DNA from: Microvelia longipes
Taxonomy: Eukaryota; Arthropoda; Insecta; Hemiptera; Veliidae
Direction of reading: 5' to 3'
NCBI GenBank assembly: GCA_018340805.1
Contig: JACMZG010001863.1
Span: 24,736,135-24,800,134, forward strand
DNA: 64,000 nucleotides
Below the pieces are notes generated by a model. It was not told the origin of the DNA and made no database searches. It worked only from the letters and a program-made list of their open reading frames with translations. Shown here piece after piece: positions 37,321 through 51,352 of this stretch. Both the position numbers and the translations under genes were made by a program. Positions within the stretch are counted from its first letter, which is position 1. The number at the start of each line of letters is the position of its first letter.

Positions 37321-39105
37321 GTAACCACTTTTTTTTGGTCTGGTTAAGTAATAAATCTAACCCTAATACATAACTGCATATTACGTCTTTTTAAGTTTAT
37401 CGGTGTCAAAGATCAAGTACTACCATAAGTTCCTTATATTTTATTTGGCTTGTTTCCTCGTAGAAACCATATTCCCCTATGTGACGATTTAAAACAGCTG
37501 GGATAGTTGGAAGCTTATTTATATCTCGAGCTCCCTCTTTGTGCAAAATAAACTCTAATATCAACATTACAACAAATTTCTAATAAAATGAATCTGCGTT
37601 ATTTCTCTTATTAAAATAAATAAAAAAATATAAAATTAATTATAAATGAACAAATGAGGAAGTGTGTTACGTTGTTATTAATTCCCACAATAGATATTTT
37701 ATACCACGCTGTCATAAAACATACAAATAATTACATAATAAATTTACAATTCAAATTAATTCCTAAATTAAATTATTATTATTTCCTAAAATTCTTCTAT
37801 TTCTTGAAAGACTGTTTAAATAACCTTTTGTTAAAAATTGTATCTATTTATTTTTTGCAAAGAGAAAACATTCCTCTACAAACGACTATCCATTTGAGGC
37901 AAAAGAAATAATATACATCTACATTTTCATAAAAAAAGATACTACCTAACAAATTTAGTATAATATTTTATATATTTTTAAATACTAGCTTAAATTGTAT
38001 TACTTTGTATTATTTGCTCTTACAAATAATAGGAAGCAATGCATGAATATTGATTAATGTGCTCTTATTCATAAGAGCAAGATCAGACTTATTGAAACTG
38101 TATATTAAAGTAAAACCTTTATACATAATAGTTATTTGTGTACAACTTTGTTCTTTTAGGGGCGAATTTTCTAATACCTTTTTTTAATTGTCCTACACTT
38201 ATAGATTTTTATTCAAATTTTTAACAACCAGTTTATTATCGAGTATTTTTTAAAAAAAAAGTTGAAACTATTTTTATAGCAATAGTTTTGATAAAGCTAT
38301 AGTTATCTTAAAAAATATTGCATTTCAATTTGTAACTATCAATTGCTTTTTGTAACATTATAGTATTATCAACAATACTTAATCATGAATTATGACAAAT
38401 TTGAGTGAATAACGAATTATAGCAATTCTATTGTTATAAATCTGATTATACTTATCGTAGAAAATACAATGACTTAATTTGTATACTAATAGATTCTCTT
38501 ATCAGTTATGAACACAACGTATTCATGTTACATACTTATTTTATTGTTAACTTATTTTATTTATTGTTTATTATTTTTACTTGGGTAAGGAGAGAAGGTT
38601 ATTATTTACTATTATGACAACTCTTATACATACTCAATTACTCAATTCTTATACTTTCATGGGACCCCCTGAAAGTCAAAATCATATACCTATGATGATT
38701 TTGTATTTCTTTTTCTGACAAAGAGGTTCTAATGTTCTATTATAAAACATATTTTAGTATTCCTATTGATGAAATAAAATATTTTAATTTTTTGTTATTT
38801 ATTTAGCTCTTAGTTTAATAGTTAGTTTAATAGCTTAATCAATACACTTATTATGATAAGTAACGTGTCTCTCCACTTTATTGAATAAATGAAATCATTT
38901 ATTAATAAAAATAATTATAGTTAAAATACATATAGAATTATTTTATCGCCAGAAAGGTCATAATAGAACTTTTCGGTAATTGTATTTATGTAATAATTTT
39001 TGCCATTTTTTACCCAGGCCACCGAGCAGTACAATAACGAATACACGGATTATAATGAAAAACGGGCCTATTAACTAGTGTAGCTATCATAATTTTAGAT
39101 TTATT
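37321..39105. other. Intronic stretch without recognised features
   Basis: AT-rich. Nothing supported. Confidence 0.45.
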
Positions 39106-39297
39106 TAGTATTAGAGCGAAACGAGACCGAAGTAAGAACACCCCTTGACTTGGGATCACTATATTCTTCTCAAGTCGAGCGTAGCGAATACAGATAATAC
39201 CACCTTAAGCTTTGTATAATCATAAAATTTTGAGAACGAGCAAAGCAAGTCTGAACTTGCAAGGAGAAGTACTCGGTTCCCCGCTTCGATTTTTTGT
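39106..39297 (+). repeat. Family A right-end fragment
   Basis: Three GAGCGAAACGAGACCGAAG-like units are followed by GAGAAGTACTCGGTTCCCCG and a T run, matching the family's right end. Confidence 0.55.
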
Positions 39298-40162
39298 TAA
39301 TTTTTTACATATTGGACCTTATCCACATTGCTTTAGTATTTGTTAAAAAAACCAACAGAAATATTAGGACTAAACCTGTTCTGTAAAATTGCTTTAAGCC
39401 AATGGTTCCATCGGTACTTTAACCACTTTATTTTAAACTATTTGTGCTCCTTGGCGGTGTCTACAAAACAAAAACTAAAAATAAATACATCCTTTTTTGA
39501 TTTATTATTTTATAATAAATGGTCTTCTCATTTTTTATTTTATCTTCCTTTTATGGTCTTTTTCATTTATTATATTTTTTGGTCTTGTTTTATTTACCTT
39601 CTTCTTTATTTTATTTAATTAAAGATTGGTCAGATAAAAGAATGTTTTGCTGAAAACAAACTGACATAATCAGACCATAATTATTGATGTTAACTTTATT
39701 CCCTCCTTGTAATGAACTTCTTGTTAAAATTTAAGTTTTTAATAAGATTTATAAGTTTGTTTGCAAAACTTTAAGTTCTTATTGTTTGATTCTTTTAATT
39801 ATGTATGTTCGTGACTCACGATAAATCATTTTAATGAACAGCTTTAGTTGTGCTTCATATTTGGTTTAATTGGCTTATTATCTGAAATGGTTTTTTCTGA
39901 TTGATTACTATAAGTCAGTTAAAAAATTATCGATTGGCTTAGTAATGACAAAGGGTAAAAGTTATTACATTTATGCATTTTAATTACTTTGTTTGCATTT
40001 AAAGTTCGGATACATTATGTATCTAACAATAGCTTTACTTACTGTCTCCGATAAGATTTATTATTACTTCTCTATCTACTAAAGTAGTTGAGGAAATCAT
40101 TGTAACAACAAATAGTAATGCATATTTTTTTAAATATTTTATTTTAAACTTTAAATTAAAAC
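39298..40162. other. Intronic stretch without recognised features
   Basis: AT-rich. A 92-codon F/Y/I-rich frame (39340-39618) has no recognisable domain. Confidence 0.4.
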
Positions 40163-40780
40163 AAAAAATGGGTACGAGGTACCTCGGAACTTTTCCTCAC
40201 CACATCAGATTCGCCTCGCTCGATACTGCTTTACTTTTATGATGTAACAAAAATCATGAATATATTTGTCGTAATGAACCGAAACGCGGTGTACTTATTT
40301 AATAACCCTTGCACCGAATTTCAACTCAATTGGATTATTTCCAGATTTTTTACAATACTTACACAAAAATAAACTAATGCTGATAATGAGATAAAACTTG
40401 CCACGTATGTTAGTCTTCTACGTGGCTACTTACGTGCCAAATTACGATAAGATCTCATCATATTCCGCATTTTATGATTTTTCAAAATGTTTGCTCATCT
40501 ATTAATGCGGGTTAATGACGTCATAAAAATATTTTCCTAACAACTTACTAATCCTATAGAATTATTTTTTTACAAAGTTTCAACTCTTTAGCATAAATGC
40601 ACTGGGAGCTACGATGATAACATACACACACATACAGACAGTGAACTTTGTGAAAACCACTTATAGGAGGTATTAAAAAATCCTGAAACGGATAATTCCG
40701 ATTACAGCCCGATTTCAGATTTTTTATCATGCACAATACTTTTCCTGTATACCTACGGTAAAAATGAGGAAGAGTGAAAA
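40163..40780 (-). repeat. Family A dispersed repeat
   Basis: From AAAAAATGGGTACGAGGTACC (right end) to CCTACGGTAAAAATGAGG (left end), inverted. It keeps the conserved TGCGGGTTAATGACGTCATA block (40507-40526) and a short CA repeat. The GAGCGAAGCGAGTC segment is lost. Confidence 0.8.
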
Positions 40781-43700
40781 TTGCATGCAATAAATAATGC
40801 CTTATATATTAACTAAAATTTTATCAGTTGCTAGCCCGTGTTTTAACTCTTATGGATCCCGAAATCGAAACAAAAATTGGGTAATCTGTAGTAATTAATG
40901 GTTAAATGAAGAGATGAATGTGTGTGCTCTTTTCTTTTCAATAAGGAATAGAAAGAAAGAAAAATGGCTCAATCAATTCGTATAAGTAAGTTTTGAGAAA
41001 GGAAGGACTGATTAAATTTGAGAGAAAGTCGATCCATCTCAAAATAGCAACTATGTTTTATTTAAAAAAAAATCTAGGAAATATTTATTGGTTTTGAATT
41101 GTTTTGAGCCCAACAAGACCCTTACCAAATCTGTGGGCTTGCTTAGTTCTTGAGACATTCAAAGTTACTAAATCGTTCAGTAACACTGTTTTTGAAACCT
41201 GATCTGAGTGACTTTAGAAAATAGAGGAGAAGTTAAGTTCCATATTTCTATTATTGACATATTAGAAATAATCGTCCTAAAAAAGTTGAATGTAAATTCC
41301 TAATGCTCGTTTAAATAATGGGGTACGTTATTTTATTTTCTTCTTTAAATTACTATACCGACCTTTTTAAAGTAGAGCCTTCTTTACGATCATCTTCAGT
41401 AGAAACAGTTTGAATATACTTGTTTAATCTTTGTCAATAAGAATATTAATCATAATTTGTATCCATTATTTATTATATTTATTAATTAATTAGTCTAGCT
41501 TATTATTATAAAAGCTTGGTTATGGTCCATTAGTTTATTAACTTATAATGGTTGAGTGAGCTAAGGAGTGGGATGAGGGGGGACTTGAAGAGTTTAGCTA
41601 CTTAGGCTTAGTGTAGAGGACTAAAGATTTTCTGCCTCTATTATTATGGACCTTTCTTTTCTCTGTAACATTTTGTTAAGAACATAATTTTTCGCTCACT
41701 TGATTGAGCAAGAGCAAATATTTTATTGTTCAATTAAATAGGTGTATTGATTTTATGTAGAAGTCACAGACCAATAATAAAAATTTTGATGTGACTTTTA
41801 CCTGTGTACGATCTGGGAAATTTAGTAATAGGGCTTGCTTACATTATAGTATGTGATAACAAATATACTTGCAATTTAAGGGAATAAAAGTTTGATTAAT
41901 TATGTTATTCTTACATTAATTAATTGACGGGGGGCATAAATATCATGAAAAATATTGAGGTGTTAGATATTATTGTTTAAAGAATAAATAGTTTCTTACA
42001 AAAGTTTGGGTTGGGGTTATGATTGTTGTAAGTTAAAGCCATGTGATCTGTCTATTACCTCTCTTAGACGCCAATCGTTATTTAAAATTCTTATGAGCGA
42101 TAACATAAGAACTTGATGGTATGTTGATGTATAGTAGTTTCTTTATTTTAGCCATACAATCTTAAAATCAAGCTTCCCTATATAGGCTTAAAAATACGAG
42201 CATATAATATTGTATAATAAATTACATACATTTATTTTAAGTAAAATCTGTTGCCTTTGGCCCCTGTCTGATGTCGCGACCGCTGCTTTGCAGGCCTTCG
42301 GCTTGCTCAGAAAAATTCCTTAGTTCATTGGTTGTCGTTTCGTATTATTTGTTATTAGTTTTAATCATTTTTATTACATTGAATTTTACCAAGTATTTAG
42401 CTCATTTTCATCATCTGGGCCCACTCCGCGGCCGTGGTGCCTTCTGGTCCAGTTATTGTGTTGACTGACTGGGATAGGAGGCCAACCAGAGTAAGGAGGT
42501 AGGAGATATCTTTTCCTACTACCTCCTCTTCCTTAAAAAACATAGGTTTACCGTAGAGGTTATCGACCTAGAGGGAATACATATATATTGAAATATATAT
42601 TTGTATATCATTTGCGCCACTTAGGACTGTCCTGAGCTGAAACTGGTCTCAATCGATTTATCCTCACTTTTTTTTAAAAATTTTTTTTACATCTTTATAA
42701 AAATGACGCCATTTTTATACGCCTTGTGGGATTTGAACACTTCTTTCTCTCATAAGACTTGGCTTTTGTGCCACGTTTCATTAAAATTGCATCAGCAGTG
42801 CAAGGTGCTGCGTGTTTACACTAAAAGTGCACAGACATTTGTGTATATATCCCGAAATATACACAGCTAGTCATAGATCTGCTTGAAGCCTCTGTGTATT
42901 CAGAAAAACTTCAAACCCTCATTAGAATCACTTTTTATCAAACAATTTGTTTCGTAATTATTTATGATTTTTTCTAAATGATGATAAATAAAAGAGTCTC
43001 TCTACTTAATTAAAAAACATCCTCTAGCGCTACCGTTTTGAATGATTTTTTCTAAAGTTTAATGTGACACCATGTTAATATATCATTATGTACGCCATGT
43101 TTGATTTATCACAAAACCTATTATTTTTTTATTTTCATAGGACTTGATTATTGAGTTTTCCCAATTTTTAATTAAATTCAATTAGCCATTTGAGCGGTTA
43201 CATGTGCTCTTTCAAAAACTCATATTAAATACATAAGACTTCAAATGTTTTTTTTTGCGATCTAATGGTGCTGAAAAGTCGACATTTGATGAAAAAAGTG
43301 GGTAATACGTTTTTTGCTAATGCAATGCTTCCCATCCTTATAGAAGGTATGGAAGCAAATATTAATTTGATTTTTAGGAAGCGTGAACGCTTTAGTGAAA
43401 ATAATATAATAGTACTTTAAAAGTAAACCGATTTATTTCTACTTCAAAATGCATTTTCTTCTTATTTAAGTGAGCATTGGGTCTCTGGCCTATCAAGCTT
43501 AATGTACCATTAAACTTACTCTCTAGTTATTTATGTCTTAACTTGTACTTAAACTGTGGTCACCTATAATATTTTATCTTGTTATAGTTATAATCATTGC
43601 TTCAATCTCTAGCTTTAAAGGCGAACATTCTTTGCTGGATTGCAATTATGTCGTGACTTAGCTTTGCTCCACTAAAGTTCTCGTTATAGTTTTTTTATTT

Positions 43701-43835
43701 TTTGAATTGGTGGTTTTTAAAGCTTGCGTTACTTATGTACACCGTTATTTTTTAATTTTTTGAGTTCAGCGACTTTTTTCGATCTTTAAATTTGTATTTT
43801 CTTGTTTTGGTATAATTATAATTTGACATCTTTTT
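40781..43835. other. Intronic stretch with one GC-richer block
   Basis: About 42250-42540 is GC-richer (CTGATGTCGCGACCGCTGC; CATCTGGGCCCACTCCGCGG; GGTAGGAGATATC then CTACTACCTCC). This could be a decayed transposon, but I recognise no frame, pol III box or ends. Confidence 0.35.
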
Positions 43836-44377
43836 AAAAATCGGGTACGGGGTACCTCAAAACTTTTCCTCATCACATCGGATTCGCTTCGATCATCCTC
43901 TCTACTTCGGACTCGCTTCGCTCGTCCTCAGAATATACGATTTGCTGATGCATGCTGCGGCACCTCTTCGGACTCGCTTCGCTCGTCCTCAGATATTAAA
44001 TACAATCGTTTCATCCTCAGCAGTCGCCCCTACAGCGCACCGCCCACGCTCAATGCTGCTTCACTTTGATCCCAACAAGAACTATAAATATAATTGTCGT
44101 ATTAAAATGAAACTTAGTGTACTTATTTATTACGTAAAAGTATATACTTGTACCGAATTTCAACTCAATAAGATTATTTTCCTATTTTTTACATTTTTTA
44201 AAAAACGTACACAGAAGTCATTTAATAAAAATTGAACAAAATCTGACGATGAAATGAAACTTGGCACATGTTAGTCTTATACGTGCCTACCTGCGTGACA
44301 AATCTCAATTGGATCGCATAATTTTTCTGTGTTTTATGTTTTTTTTTTAATTTTCGCTGAGTCATTAATGCGGGTTG
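43836..44377 (-). repeat. Family A, left half missing
   Basis: Right end AAAAATCGGGTACGGGGTACC, three GGACTCGCTTCGCTCGTCCTC segments (43900-43993), then the middle as far as CATTAATGCGGGTTG, where homology stops. Confidence 0.75.
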
Positions 44378-45119
44378 AAAATATATTTACTGTAATTTAG
44401 TTTCAATGTTTGCGATTAAATTTAAGTTAAAATTATTTCCGTAATATTAATAGAATTAAGTCCTACTCATTTTCAAGTAATGGTCTTGACTACCGCCAAT
44501 TATTTTATGATAAAATAATTTATCATTTATTTTGTAATATAATGTTCTAAATCATACGACAGATGTTTATTTTAATTAATATTATGCATAATAATTCCAA
44601 ATTGGATAAGCTGTTAGAAAATTAAATAATTTAATTATTAAATTATTTAATTAAATTTAAGAAGATTATTCTAATAAATTGTTTAATAGAACATTAGACG
44701 CTTTGCTATAGATAAAAAATTAAAAGCTTTTCAAATCTACTTTTAGATGCCAATATTTCTATTAATGTATAGGTTGGCTGCACTGTTTTATAAATCTTGA
44801 ATTACTCGGCAAAATCACGTATGTTTTATGAGTCTCTTTTTCTTTTAAGTTTTTATTCTTTGTAGTTCAACTCTTTTAGTTATTGCTTTACATAGAATTA
44901 TCAAGTAAAATGTTAAATTAAATTTAAAAAATCATGATTAATTTTGTGTGAGTTATGATTTTTAGTTATAGAAGGTTGTAATCCGAAGCATCTTTGTTAC
45001 ATCTCTTCAACTCTTGAATTTCCATTTATTTAAGGTTAACTTAGTTTGTTTAATTAACTCTTAATTGTAGCACTATTCTTAAGTATACAAATAATGCTAA
45101 GGAACTTACTTATTTCTAT

Positions 45120-46080
45120 CAGTGGCGGACTGAGCCAAAAAAGGCCGAGGAGGGTTTGACCTAAAAGGGCCCAAACCTAGATCTCAAGTGGCCCAAAAGG
45201 GGAGGGGTCCCATATTGCTTCTCAAGTAAAGGGGTACACTTTTAACGAGAGTTATTAATGATTACATAGAGATATATTACTAGAGGGGCCCTATTGGTTG
45301 AATTTTGAAACATCGAAAAAGTAACCTGACCACATTCGATTATCATTATCATAAAATAAACAGAACAAAAAAACAGTAAATTATATAGTAGAATGTTTAA
45401 AATACAAATCACAACACAAACAATCTGCGGGAAGCCCAAAACAATTGATTAATTATAACCTCTACTCTCTCTTGGAGGAGGTTTCAATGAGGTTACACAG
45501 AGCCCCTGAGAGCCCCACTAAAAATGTTTCAGGTCTCTCAATGTATTAAGATAGGCTATGCTCCCTCTAGTATATATCTCTATGAATGATTATAACAAGC
45601 TTAATTTAATTAATTTGAACACAGATCATTGGGGTCGTACGGGACCCTTAAACATATAAATATATTGAATAAGGGCTATAAAGATCAACATTTTATTTAG
45701 ATTAATAATTACTTTAAACATACAAATATGTAGAGCTCTTTATTGCTGCTATAGAGCCCTAATCAAGTATGTTAGGGCCATTTATGGCCCTAGTCTACGA
45801 TATAGGGTCATTAAAAGCCCAGGTAAAATAAATAGGGGCCTTAAAGACACTAGATTTAAAAACATTTGTCTCTAGAAGGTCTTTAAGCCCCTACCTTAGA
45901 GTATTGGACCCTTTGACTTTTGTGTTATGAATATATTACATAATTATAATGAATACATACATTTTTATTCTATAAAATAATATTTATTTTATATTTAAAA
46001 ATATGATGAATTTTTTTATTTTTGGCTGAGGGGCCCAAGGAGGGCTGCCGTCATCGTCCTTATTGCCCAGTCCGCTCCTG
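45120..46080. mobile_element. Non-autonomous hAT-type element with 8-bp TSD
   Basis: The ends CAGTGGCGGACTGAGC (left) and GCCCAGTCCGCTCCTG (right) are imperfect inverted repeats (13 of 16), with the CAG...CTG and GGCGGA character typical of hAT elements. The flanks ATTTCTAT (45112-45119) and ATTACTAT (46081-46088) make an 8-bp duplication with one mismatch, as expected for hAT. The 961-bp interior is marked by repeated GGGCCC/AGGGGCC-like blocks and has no transposase frame, so it would need a helper. One mismatch in each feature suggests a moderately old insertion. Confidence 0.82.
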
Positions 46081-46405
46081 ATTACTATAATTTCAATTAT
46101 TCGAGATCCAACGGTATGTAGGGATACCTATGATCTGATCTTGGCTCTTAGACTCAATTGTTCTGTGAATAAATTATACTACGATTCTATTTATTAGTTT
46201 TACGGATCATTAAAAAATATGTTTTCTATTCCGTATAAGTGAGGGTAAAAGATTTTGTTAGACATTCGTTAAAAATGCAGAGCTAGAAATTTATTCCTTG
46301 CTAGCTAAAAGCCATAAGTATCCATACGACAAAGGAGCGCATGCTCTTAAGAAACTTAACGTTGTATGGTTAACGTTAAACTTATGGTTTTTACTTCTTT
46401 GTACT

Positions 46406-46408
<3 letters not shown>

Positions 46409-46481
<73 letters not shown>
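46409..46481. repeat. (TA)n microsatellite
   Basis: TA run with one phase change, followed by a T-rich tract. Confidence 0.95.
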
Positions 46482-46484
<3 letters not shown>

Positions 46485-46608
46485 ATTTTTTTTTTTTTAA
46501 AAAGAAGCTGCCAATATATGAAACTAAAGCTTCATGTCTCTTATTGCAAACATTACAACTAAAACACGGACAGGTACGCGGCCCACTTATTGTAGTATGA
46601 CGTACTGT

Positions 46609-46749
46609 AAAAATCTGTTGACAGCGTGGGAAAATAATTCAAGGGAGCCAATGAGGTTAGTCCTGGGTGTTAATTCACGCCCACAATTTCATATCAGGCC
46701 AACCTCATTGGTTCCTCAACACTATTTTCCCACGCTGTCAACTGATTTT
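46609..46749. repeat. Inverted repeat with ~50-bp arms
   Basis: AAAATCTGTTGACAGCGTGG...CCAATGAGGTT (46609-46658) pairs with AACCTCATTGG...CCACGCTGTCAACTGATTTT (46701-46749). The loop is about 42 bp. Probable fold-back or MITE remnant. Frames reading across it are shadows. Confidence 0.75.
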
Positions 46750-47746
46750 AACAATGTGTCATACTATAGTTAGTTTTGTCATAGAATTTGTTAGCCACAC
46801 ATGTGTCAGACGTATTTTTAGCGAATTTTTTCCAGTATTAATATTTTTTTATAATAATGGCCGATATTTTAAGACGTTATTTTAGAAACGTTCATTTGAT
46901 GATTAAAGTGAGCGTTTAATTTATTGTTATAAATATTAGGAAATATTTATAATTTTTACATTATTGGGAATATTTTTAGGAAAACAAATATCAAATAAAG
47001 AAATGTTAAAGATGGGATCAGCTGCTGTTTTAACGTTTTGACGTTGCGTGGACGTTTAAAGTTTCTTAACAATAAAAGTAGCTTGCTTTTATCGATAGAC
47101 TCATTATTTTTTTAACTTTTGGTTTTCTTACTGCAGCTTATTTGTAGGATTAAGTTATATGTTAAAATATAACATATTTCGCATTACAGATTAATACACA
47201 CTTGTCTTTTAACAAGTTTGTCGTTGGAATAAATGTGTTATTTTTAGTGTCACTTCCACTCATTATAAGGCTTCAAGAATTAACTTGTATTCTGTTCTAA
47301 TTATTTTAACTCAACAAGATTAACTCTAAAACCAACTGTCATAATTTAGTTAAATTAAAAAGCATCATATTGTCTCAACTATGTTACACAGGATATTATA
47401 TCTACTTGGGTTTTATTCTAACCAACAATTGTGGTGAAAAATAACTATTAATAAAACACTATTCTATTATATGTAGTAAATAGAGTGATGGAGTAAGCGT
47501 TTGAAAATGATGCCGATTCTGACTATACCCTTAAATAGAATTAATTTATGCCAATTTACAATTTTGCTTTTTAGTGACATAATAGTTTAAGTGTTGACAG
47601 AAATAGAAGATAAAACGTGTGGATTACTGCCCTCGGGTGTAGTTGTTATTTGTAAACTTAATAGTTATTATTAAGTTTATAATCCATTATTTAGCGTGGT
47701 ATTCAAGTTCATTATTTGAGACTTCGAATAGTTTTAGCAATATCTT

Positions 47747-48638
47747 TTGTATTTATGCTAGAAAAACGAAACTTTGTACAAAATCAGTCTACTTTTGTAG
47801 TTGTGCTGTTCGGAAAATATTTTTATGACGTCATTTATCGCAAATATGACTCAGCAAAAATTTTAAAAAATTATAAAACGCGGAAAAATGATGTGATCCG
47901 ATTGAAGTTTGGCACGCATGTTGCCATGTAAGTGACTAACATGTGTCTTCACGCATGTTGCCATGTAAGTGAACATGGCAACCACACTAACATGTGTGTT
48001 GCATCTCATTATCAGCATTACTTTAGTTTTTATCGAATGATTTGTATACTTTTTTTAAAAAAAAATTGGAAAATAATCTAATTGAGTTGAAATTTAGTAC
48101 AACTGTATCCCTTAACGGAATAAAATAATTGTACTAAGTTTTGTTTTAATACACCAAGTATATCCATGATTTTTGGTGGATCATAAAAGTTAAGCAGCAT
48201 TGAGCGTGGTTAGTGCTGGATGAATGACCACTGACCACTGGGAGTGAAACGAATATATTTACTATCAGCTGAACCTTCGCCCGAATTACTGACTAAGTGA
48301 AGCGAGTCCGAAGACGTGTTGCAGTATAAATTTAACGACTTGTATGTTCTGAGGTATAAACAGCCGAAGTACTGGACCGGAGGTCCGGGGTTCACAGCCC
48401 AGGTTATGCTCTCAGTTTTTATGAATAGAATTTGATGTAAAAAGATTTAGCCAATTTTAGCTTTACTTTGAGCCTACTAGATGTGACCCACCCAAGGTGG
48501 TTCCCGCATGGCGAATATCCTGAAGGGCCGAAAGCCCCTAAAACGGGCATTATTATTATTATATTATATTCTGAGGACGAGCGTAGCGAATCCGATGTAA
48601 TGAGGAAAAGTTCCGACTTAGCCCGTACCCCATTTTTT
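47747..48638 (+). repeat. Family A copy interrupted by a SINE
   Basis: The copy starts inside the element (TTTATGCTAGAAAAACGAAA), has a local duplication of CACGCATGTTGCCATGTAAG (about 47917 and 47953), TTGGTGGATCATAAAAG and AGTGAAGCGAGTCCGAAG. It ends CCCGTACCCCATTTTTT. A 214-bp insertion (48355-48568) splits its right end. Its left end is missing. Confidence 0.75.
48355..48568 (+). mobile_element. tRNA-derived SINE with TSD and ATT-rich tail
   Basis: The insertion is bracketed by TTCTGAGG (48347-48354 and 48569-48576), an 8-bp duplication of family A sequence. The 5' part has an A-box-like AGCCGAAGTACTGG and a B box in GGGGTTCACAGCCC. The 3' end is ATTATTATTATTATATTATA. This is the layout of a pol III SINE with an (ATT)n tail. 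The body includes GGCCGAAAGCCCC. The parent LINE is unknown. Confidence 0.65.
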
Positions 48639-48639
48639 C

Positions 48640-50940
48640 CTAGGAATCGGCTTGTTTACGAATTTTAGCTTTATTAAGGTAGAAAGTTTATATTTTTCCC
48701 TCTTATAATATTTTTTGTTGTGTGAAAGTAAAATTAACATTTTTCTTTGGTTTGCAAAGTGTAGTTGGCTTAACGCTTCTAAAATCTTTCCAAATAGTTT
48801 CTTTTTCGATTTAGACTTTTTAAAAGAACAAATTCAAAGTGTTTTATATGTAAATGACGATTTTGTAGAAGTAAGGTACCGAGCAAGGCTTATAACTGAA
48901 ATCCTCTTATTCCTGCTTATCATATGCAAATCCTTTTTATTCTATTTGGTTTTAGACTGCGTATGCTGTATTTTTCTCCATCCTTTTGAAACTTTAAGAT
49001 GGACCTTGCCTTCAAAATATTTGGAAATTAGGTAAACAACACACTACCTACTTTTGTTTATTCTATTGCTATTTAGCTAAGTGAATGTAAAGCATAAGAA
49101 TTAAGTTTAGGCTGTTGACCATTTTAACCCCCTATCTCATATACAAGTTATTTATTTTAATTTATTTTAGAAATGTTGTTTATTACTAGACTACAGTTAA
49201 AATGTTTTGACGAAACGATTTATGTAATTTTTTAATCCAGCAAGTCAGTTTGTTTCCATTTGCACTAAACGATACTAAAATCACGATAAGCGCAGAAGAA
49301 AGTTGCGGAGCAAACTCGATTTATTCTTGTTTCATAACCTGCGTTTCGTGCGAGAAGTAAAGTTCGCTCCGATTTCTCTACCTTATACAACGTCCATGGG
49401 GTCAGAAAAGTTCATTAATGCGGCATCCTTTATTCAAGATCCTTCCTGCTAATAAAACCGATTGTATTCTTAAATTAGTCTTTCAAATTGTTTTACTGGA
49501 CAACTCTTTCTTACGATGTTCGATGGAGGTATTATTGAATATTCTTCGTTGGTAACATTTTTGTATATCTTTATAATATTTTCTATTACAGGTGGCTTAG
49601 ATAAATGCATGTTTTCTTGTATATTTTAGTGCTATTAATTATTAATATTTAATTTTTACTTAAATAATTACGCCATAAAATTGCTTTTCTTTATTAAAAT
49701 CAATCTTTTTAATATTCGTAAAGGTAAAATTGATTAAAAATAAGTAAAGTTTTATTATTAATGAAGCAGGAACTAAGCTTCCTCTGGAAACAGGAAGGGA
49801 ACATCCTGCGTGAAATATTAAACATAGCTTATTATTAAAGCTCTGCTTGGTTATTATACAACTTTTCTCGGTAGAAAACTTTATCGGATTTCTGTTAATC
49901 GCAGTTTTGATTGAAACTAGGAAGTTTTAATAAAAAAACGAAATAAAACTAAACTAGCTATAACCTATAAGCTAAATATATAAGCAATATACTACCTACA
50001 TTTTTCAGGTTGTGTTTACCTCATATTTTGTGTGTTAATAAATTATTCGTATTATTTATACCAATATAACCACAATAATTTATACCAGATTTATACTTTT
50101 TATTTAATTTATTTTTTATAAATATAGAATAGAGTTATTAAAAAATGGAGTAAAGAATACAGCTCTGTGTTTCCTGTCAAGAGTCATATTTCATAAGATA
50201 TTTTAATGTTTTCTTATCTTTTCACTAGATATTAATTATGAACTCAGACCACTTTCATCTTAATTTAGCTATAAAGATGGTCTTTGTTTTAATTATCTTG
50301 AAGGTTATCATTTTAAAAAAAATTATAGTCATTTTTAGTTTTTATAGTAATTAAATTTTTAATAATTATGATTTCTAAAAAAAAATAACAATTAATCAAA
50401 AGCATACTGACGCTTCTATAGTTAAATTGAGTTATCAATATTGTAAGACTAAATTGACTGAGTTCAACATTAGTCATTACTGATTCGTACATTGTATCTG
50501 AAGTAATTTAGGCTTTTAGTGAAAAACGATTTTTTTTAAAAAAGATTACTCACGTTCTTTAAAACTGGTAATCTTCCCAAGTGGTCTATTCCAGTCTTCA
50601 GTTTCCAATAAATAAGTGTCTATCAATATTATCAATATTTTCTTTTGTATCTTTCAATGTCGAAATGCTATTTTTATTTGCAAATTTTAATTGGAGAACT
50701 CATGTTATCTTTCGCTATTATGATATTCCTTTTCCCAAACATTCCTCTGGTACCTAAAACAAGTATGTTCAAAATAGCAATTTAATAATCTAATTTTAAA
50801 CTTGGTTAAAATAAATCCTTGATGTAAAGGTTGGATAAAAGCCAGATAAAAAGAAACAGATGTTTTGTCGAAAAAAAACTTAGCATATATACTTCCTTGT
50901 ACAAATAAACGCAACGTGTAAAGTATAATATTTGTTATAT
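48640..50940. other. Intronic stretch without recognised features
   Basis: AT-rich. A 106-codon frame at 48715-49035 has no recognisable domain. A weak AG|GT juxtaposition occurs at 49591 (ATTACAG|GTGGCT), but the donor half is poor. Confidence 0.4.
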
Positions 50941-50947
50941 GTATATG

Positions 50948-50948
<1 letters not shown>

Positions 50949-51010
<62 letters not shown>
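50949..51010. repeat. (TA)n microsatellite
   Basis: Nearly pure TA run. Confidence 0.95.
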
Positions 51011-51011
<1 letters not shown>

Positions 51012-51016
51012 CAACT

Positions 51017-51275
51017 AAATTAAAGATAAAAACTAAATAGTACGACATTAAAAAGAATAAAACTCACTTGCAAGCTTTCGAGTGCGTCTACACCCTTCAA
51101 CAGGCCGAGAGAAACTGAAGTAGAAACACGTGGAAGATAGGATAAGGACGTAGAAGGAAGGGTACTCAGGTGTGCGCATGCGCCGACTAAACACTCTAGA
51201 TACGCACGGAATGTACTCTAAAGACACGTTAAAACTTGAACTTACGCCACAAACATAAACAAACTCTTACTAATA
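51017..51275 (-). repeat. Retroelement-like segment between two TA arrays
   Basis: On the minus strand, CTGTTGAAGGGTGTAGACGC and CACTCGAAAGCTTGCAAGTG form a hairpin followed by GAAAGC, a layout recurrent in insect retroelements of the Penelope type. The segment is bounded by TA arrays at 50949-51010 and 51282-51353. No protein frame. Confidence 0.35.
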
Positions 51276-51280
51276 AAAAC

Positions 51281-51281
<1 letters not shown>

Positions 51282-51352
<71 letters not shown>

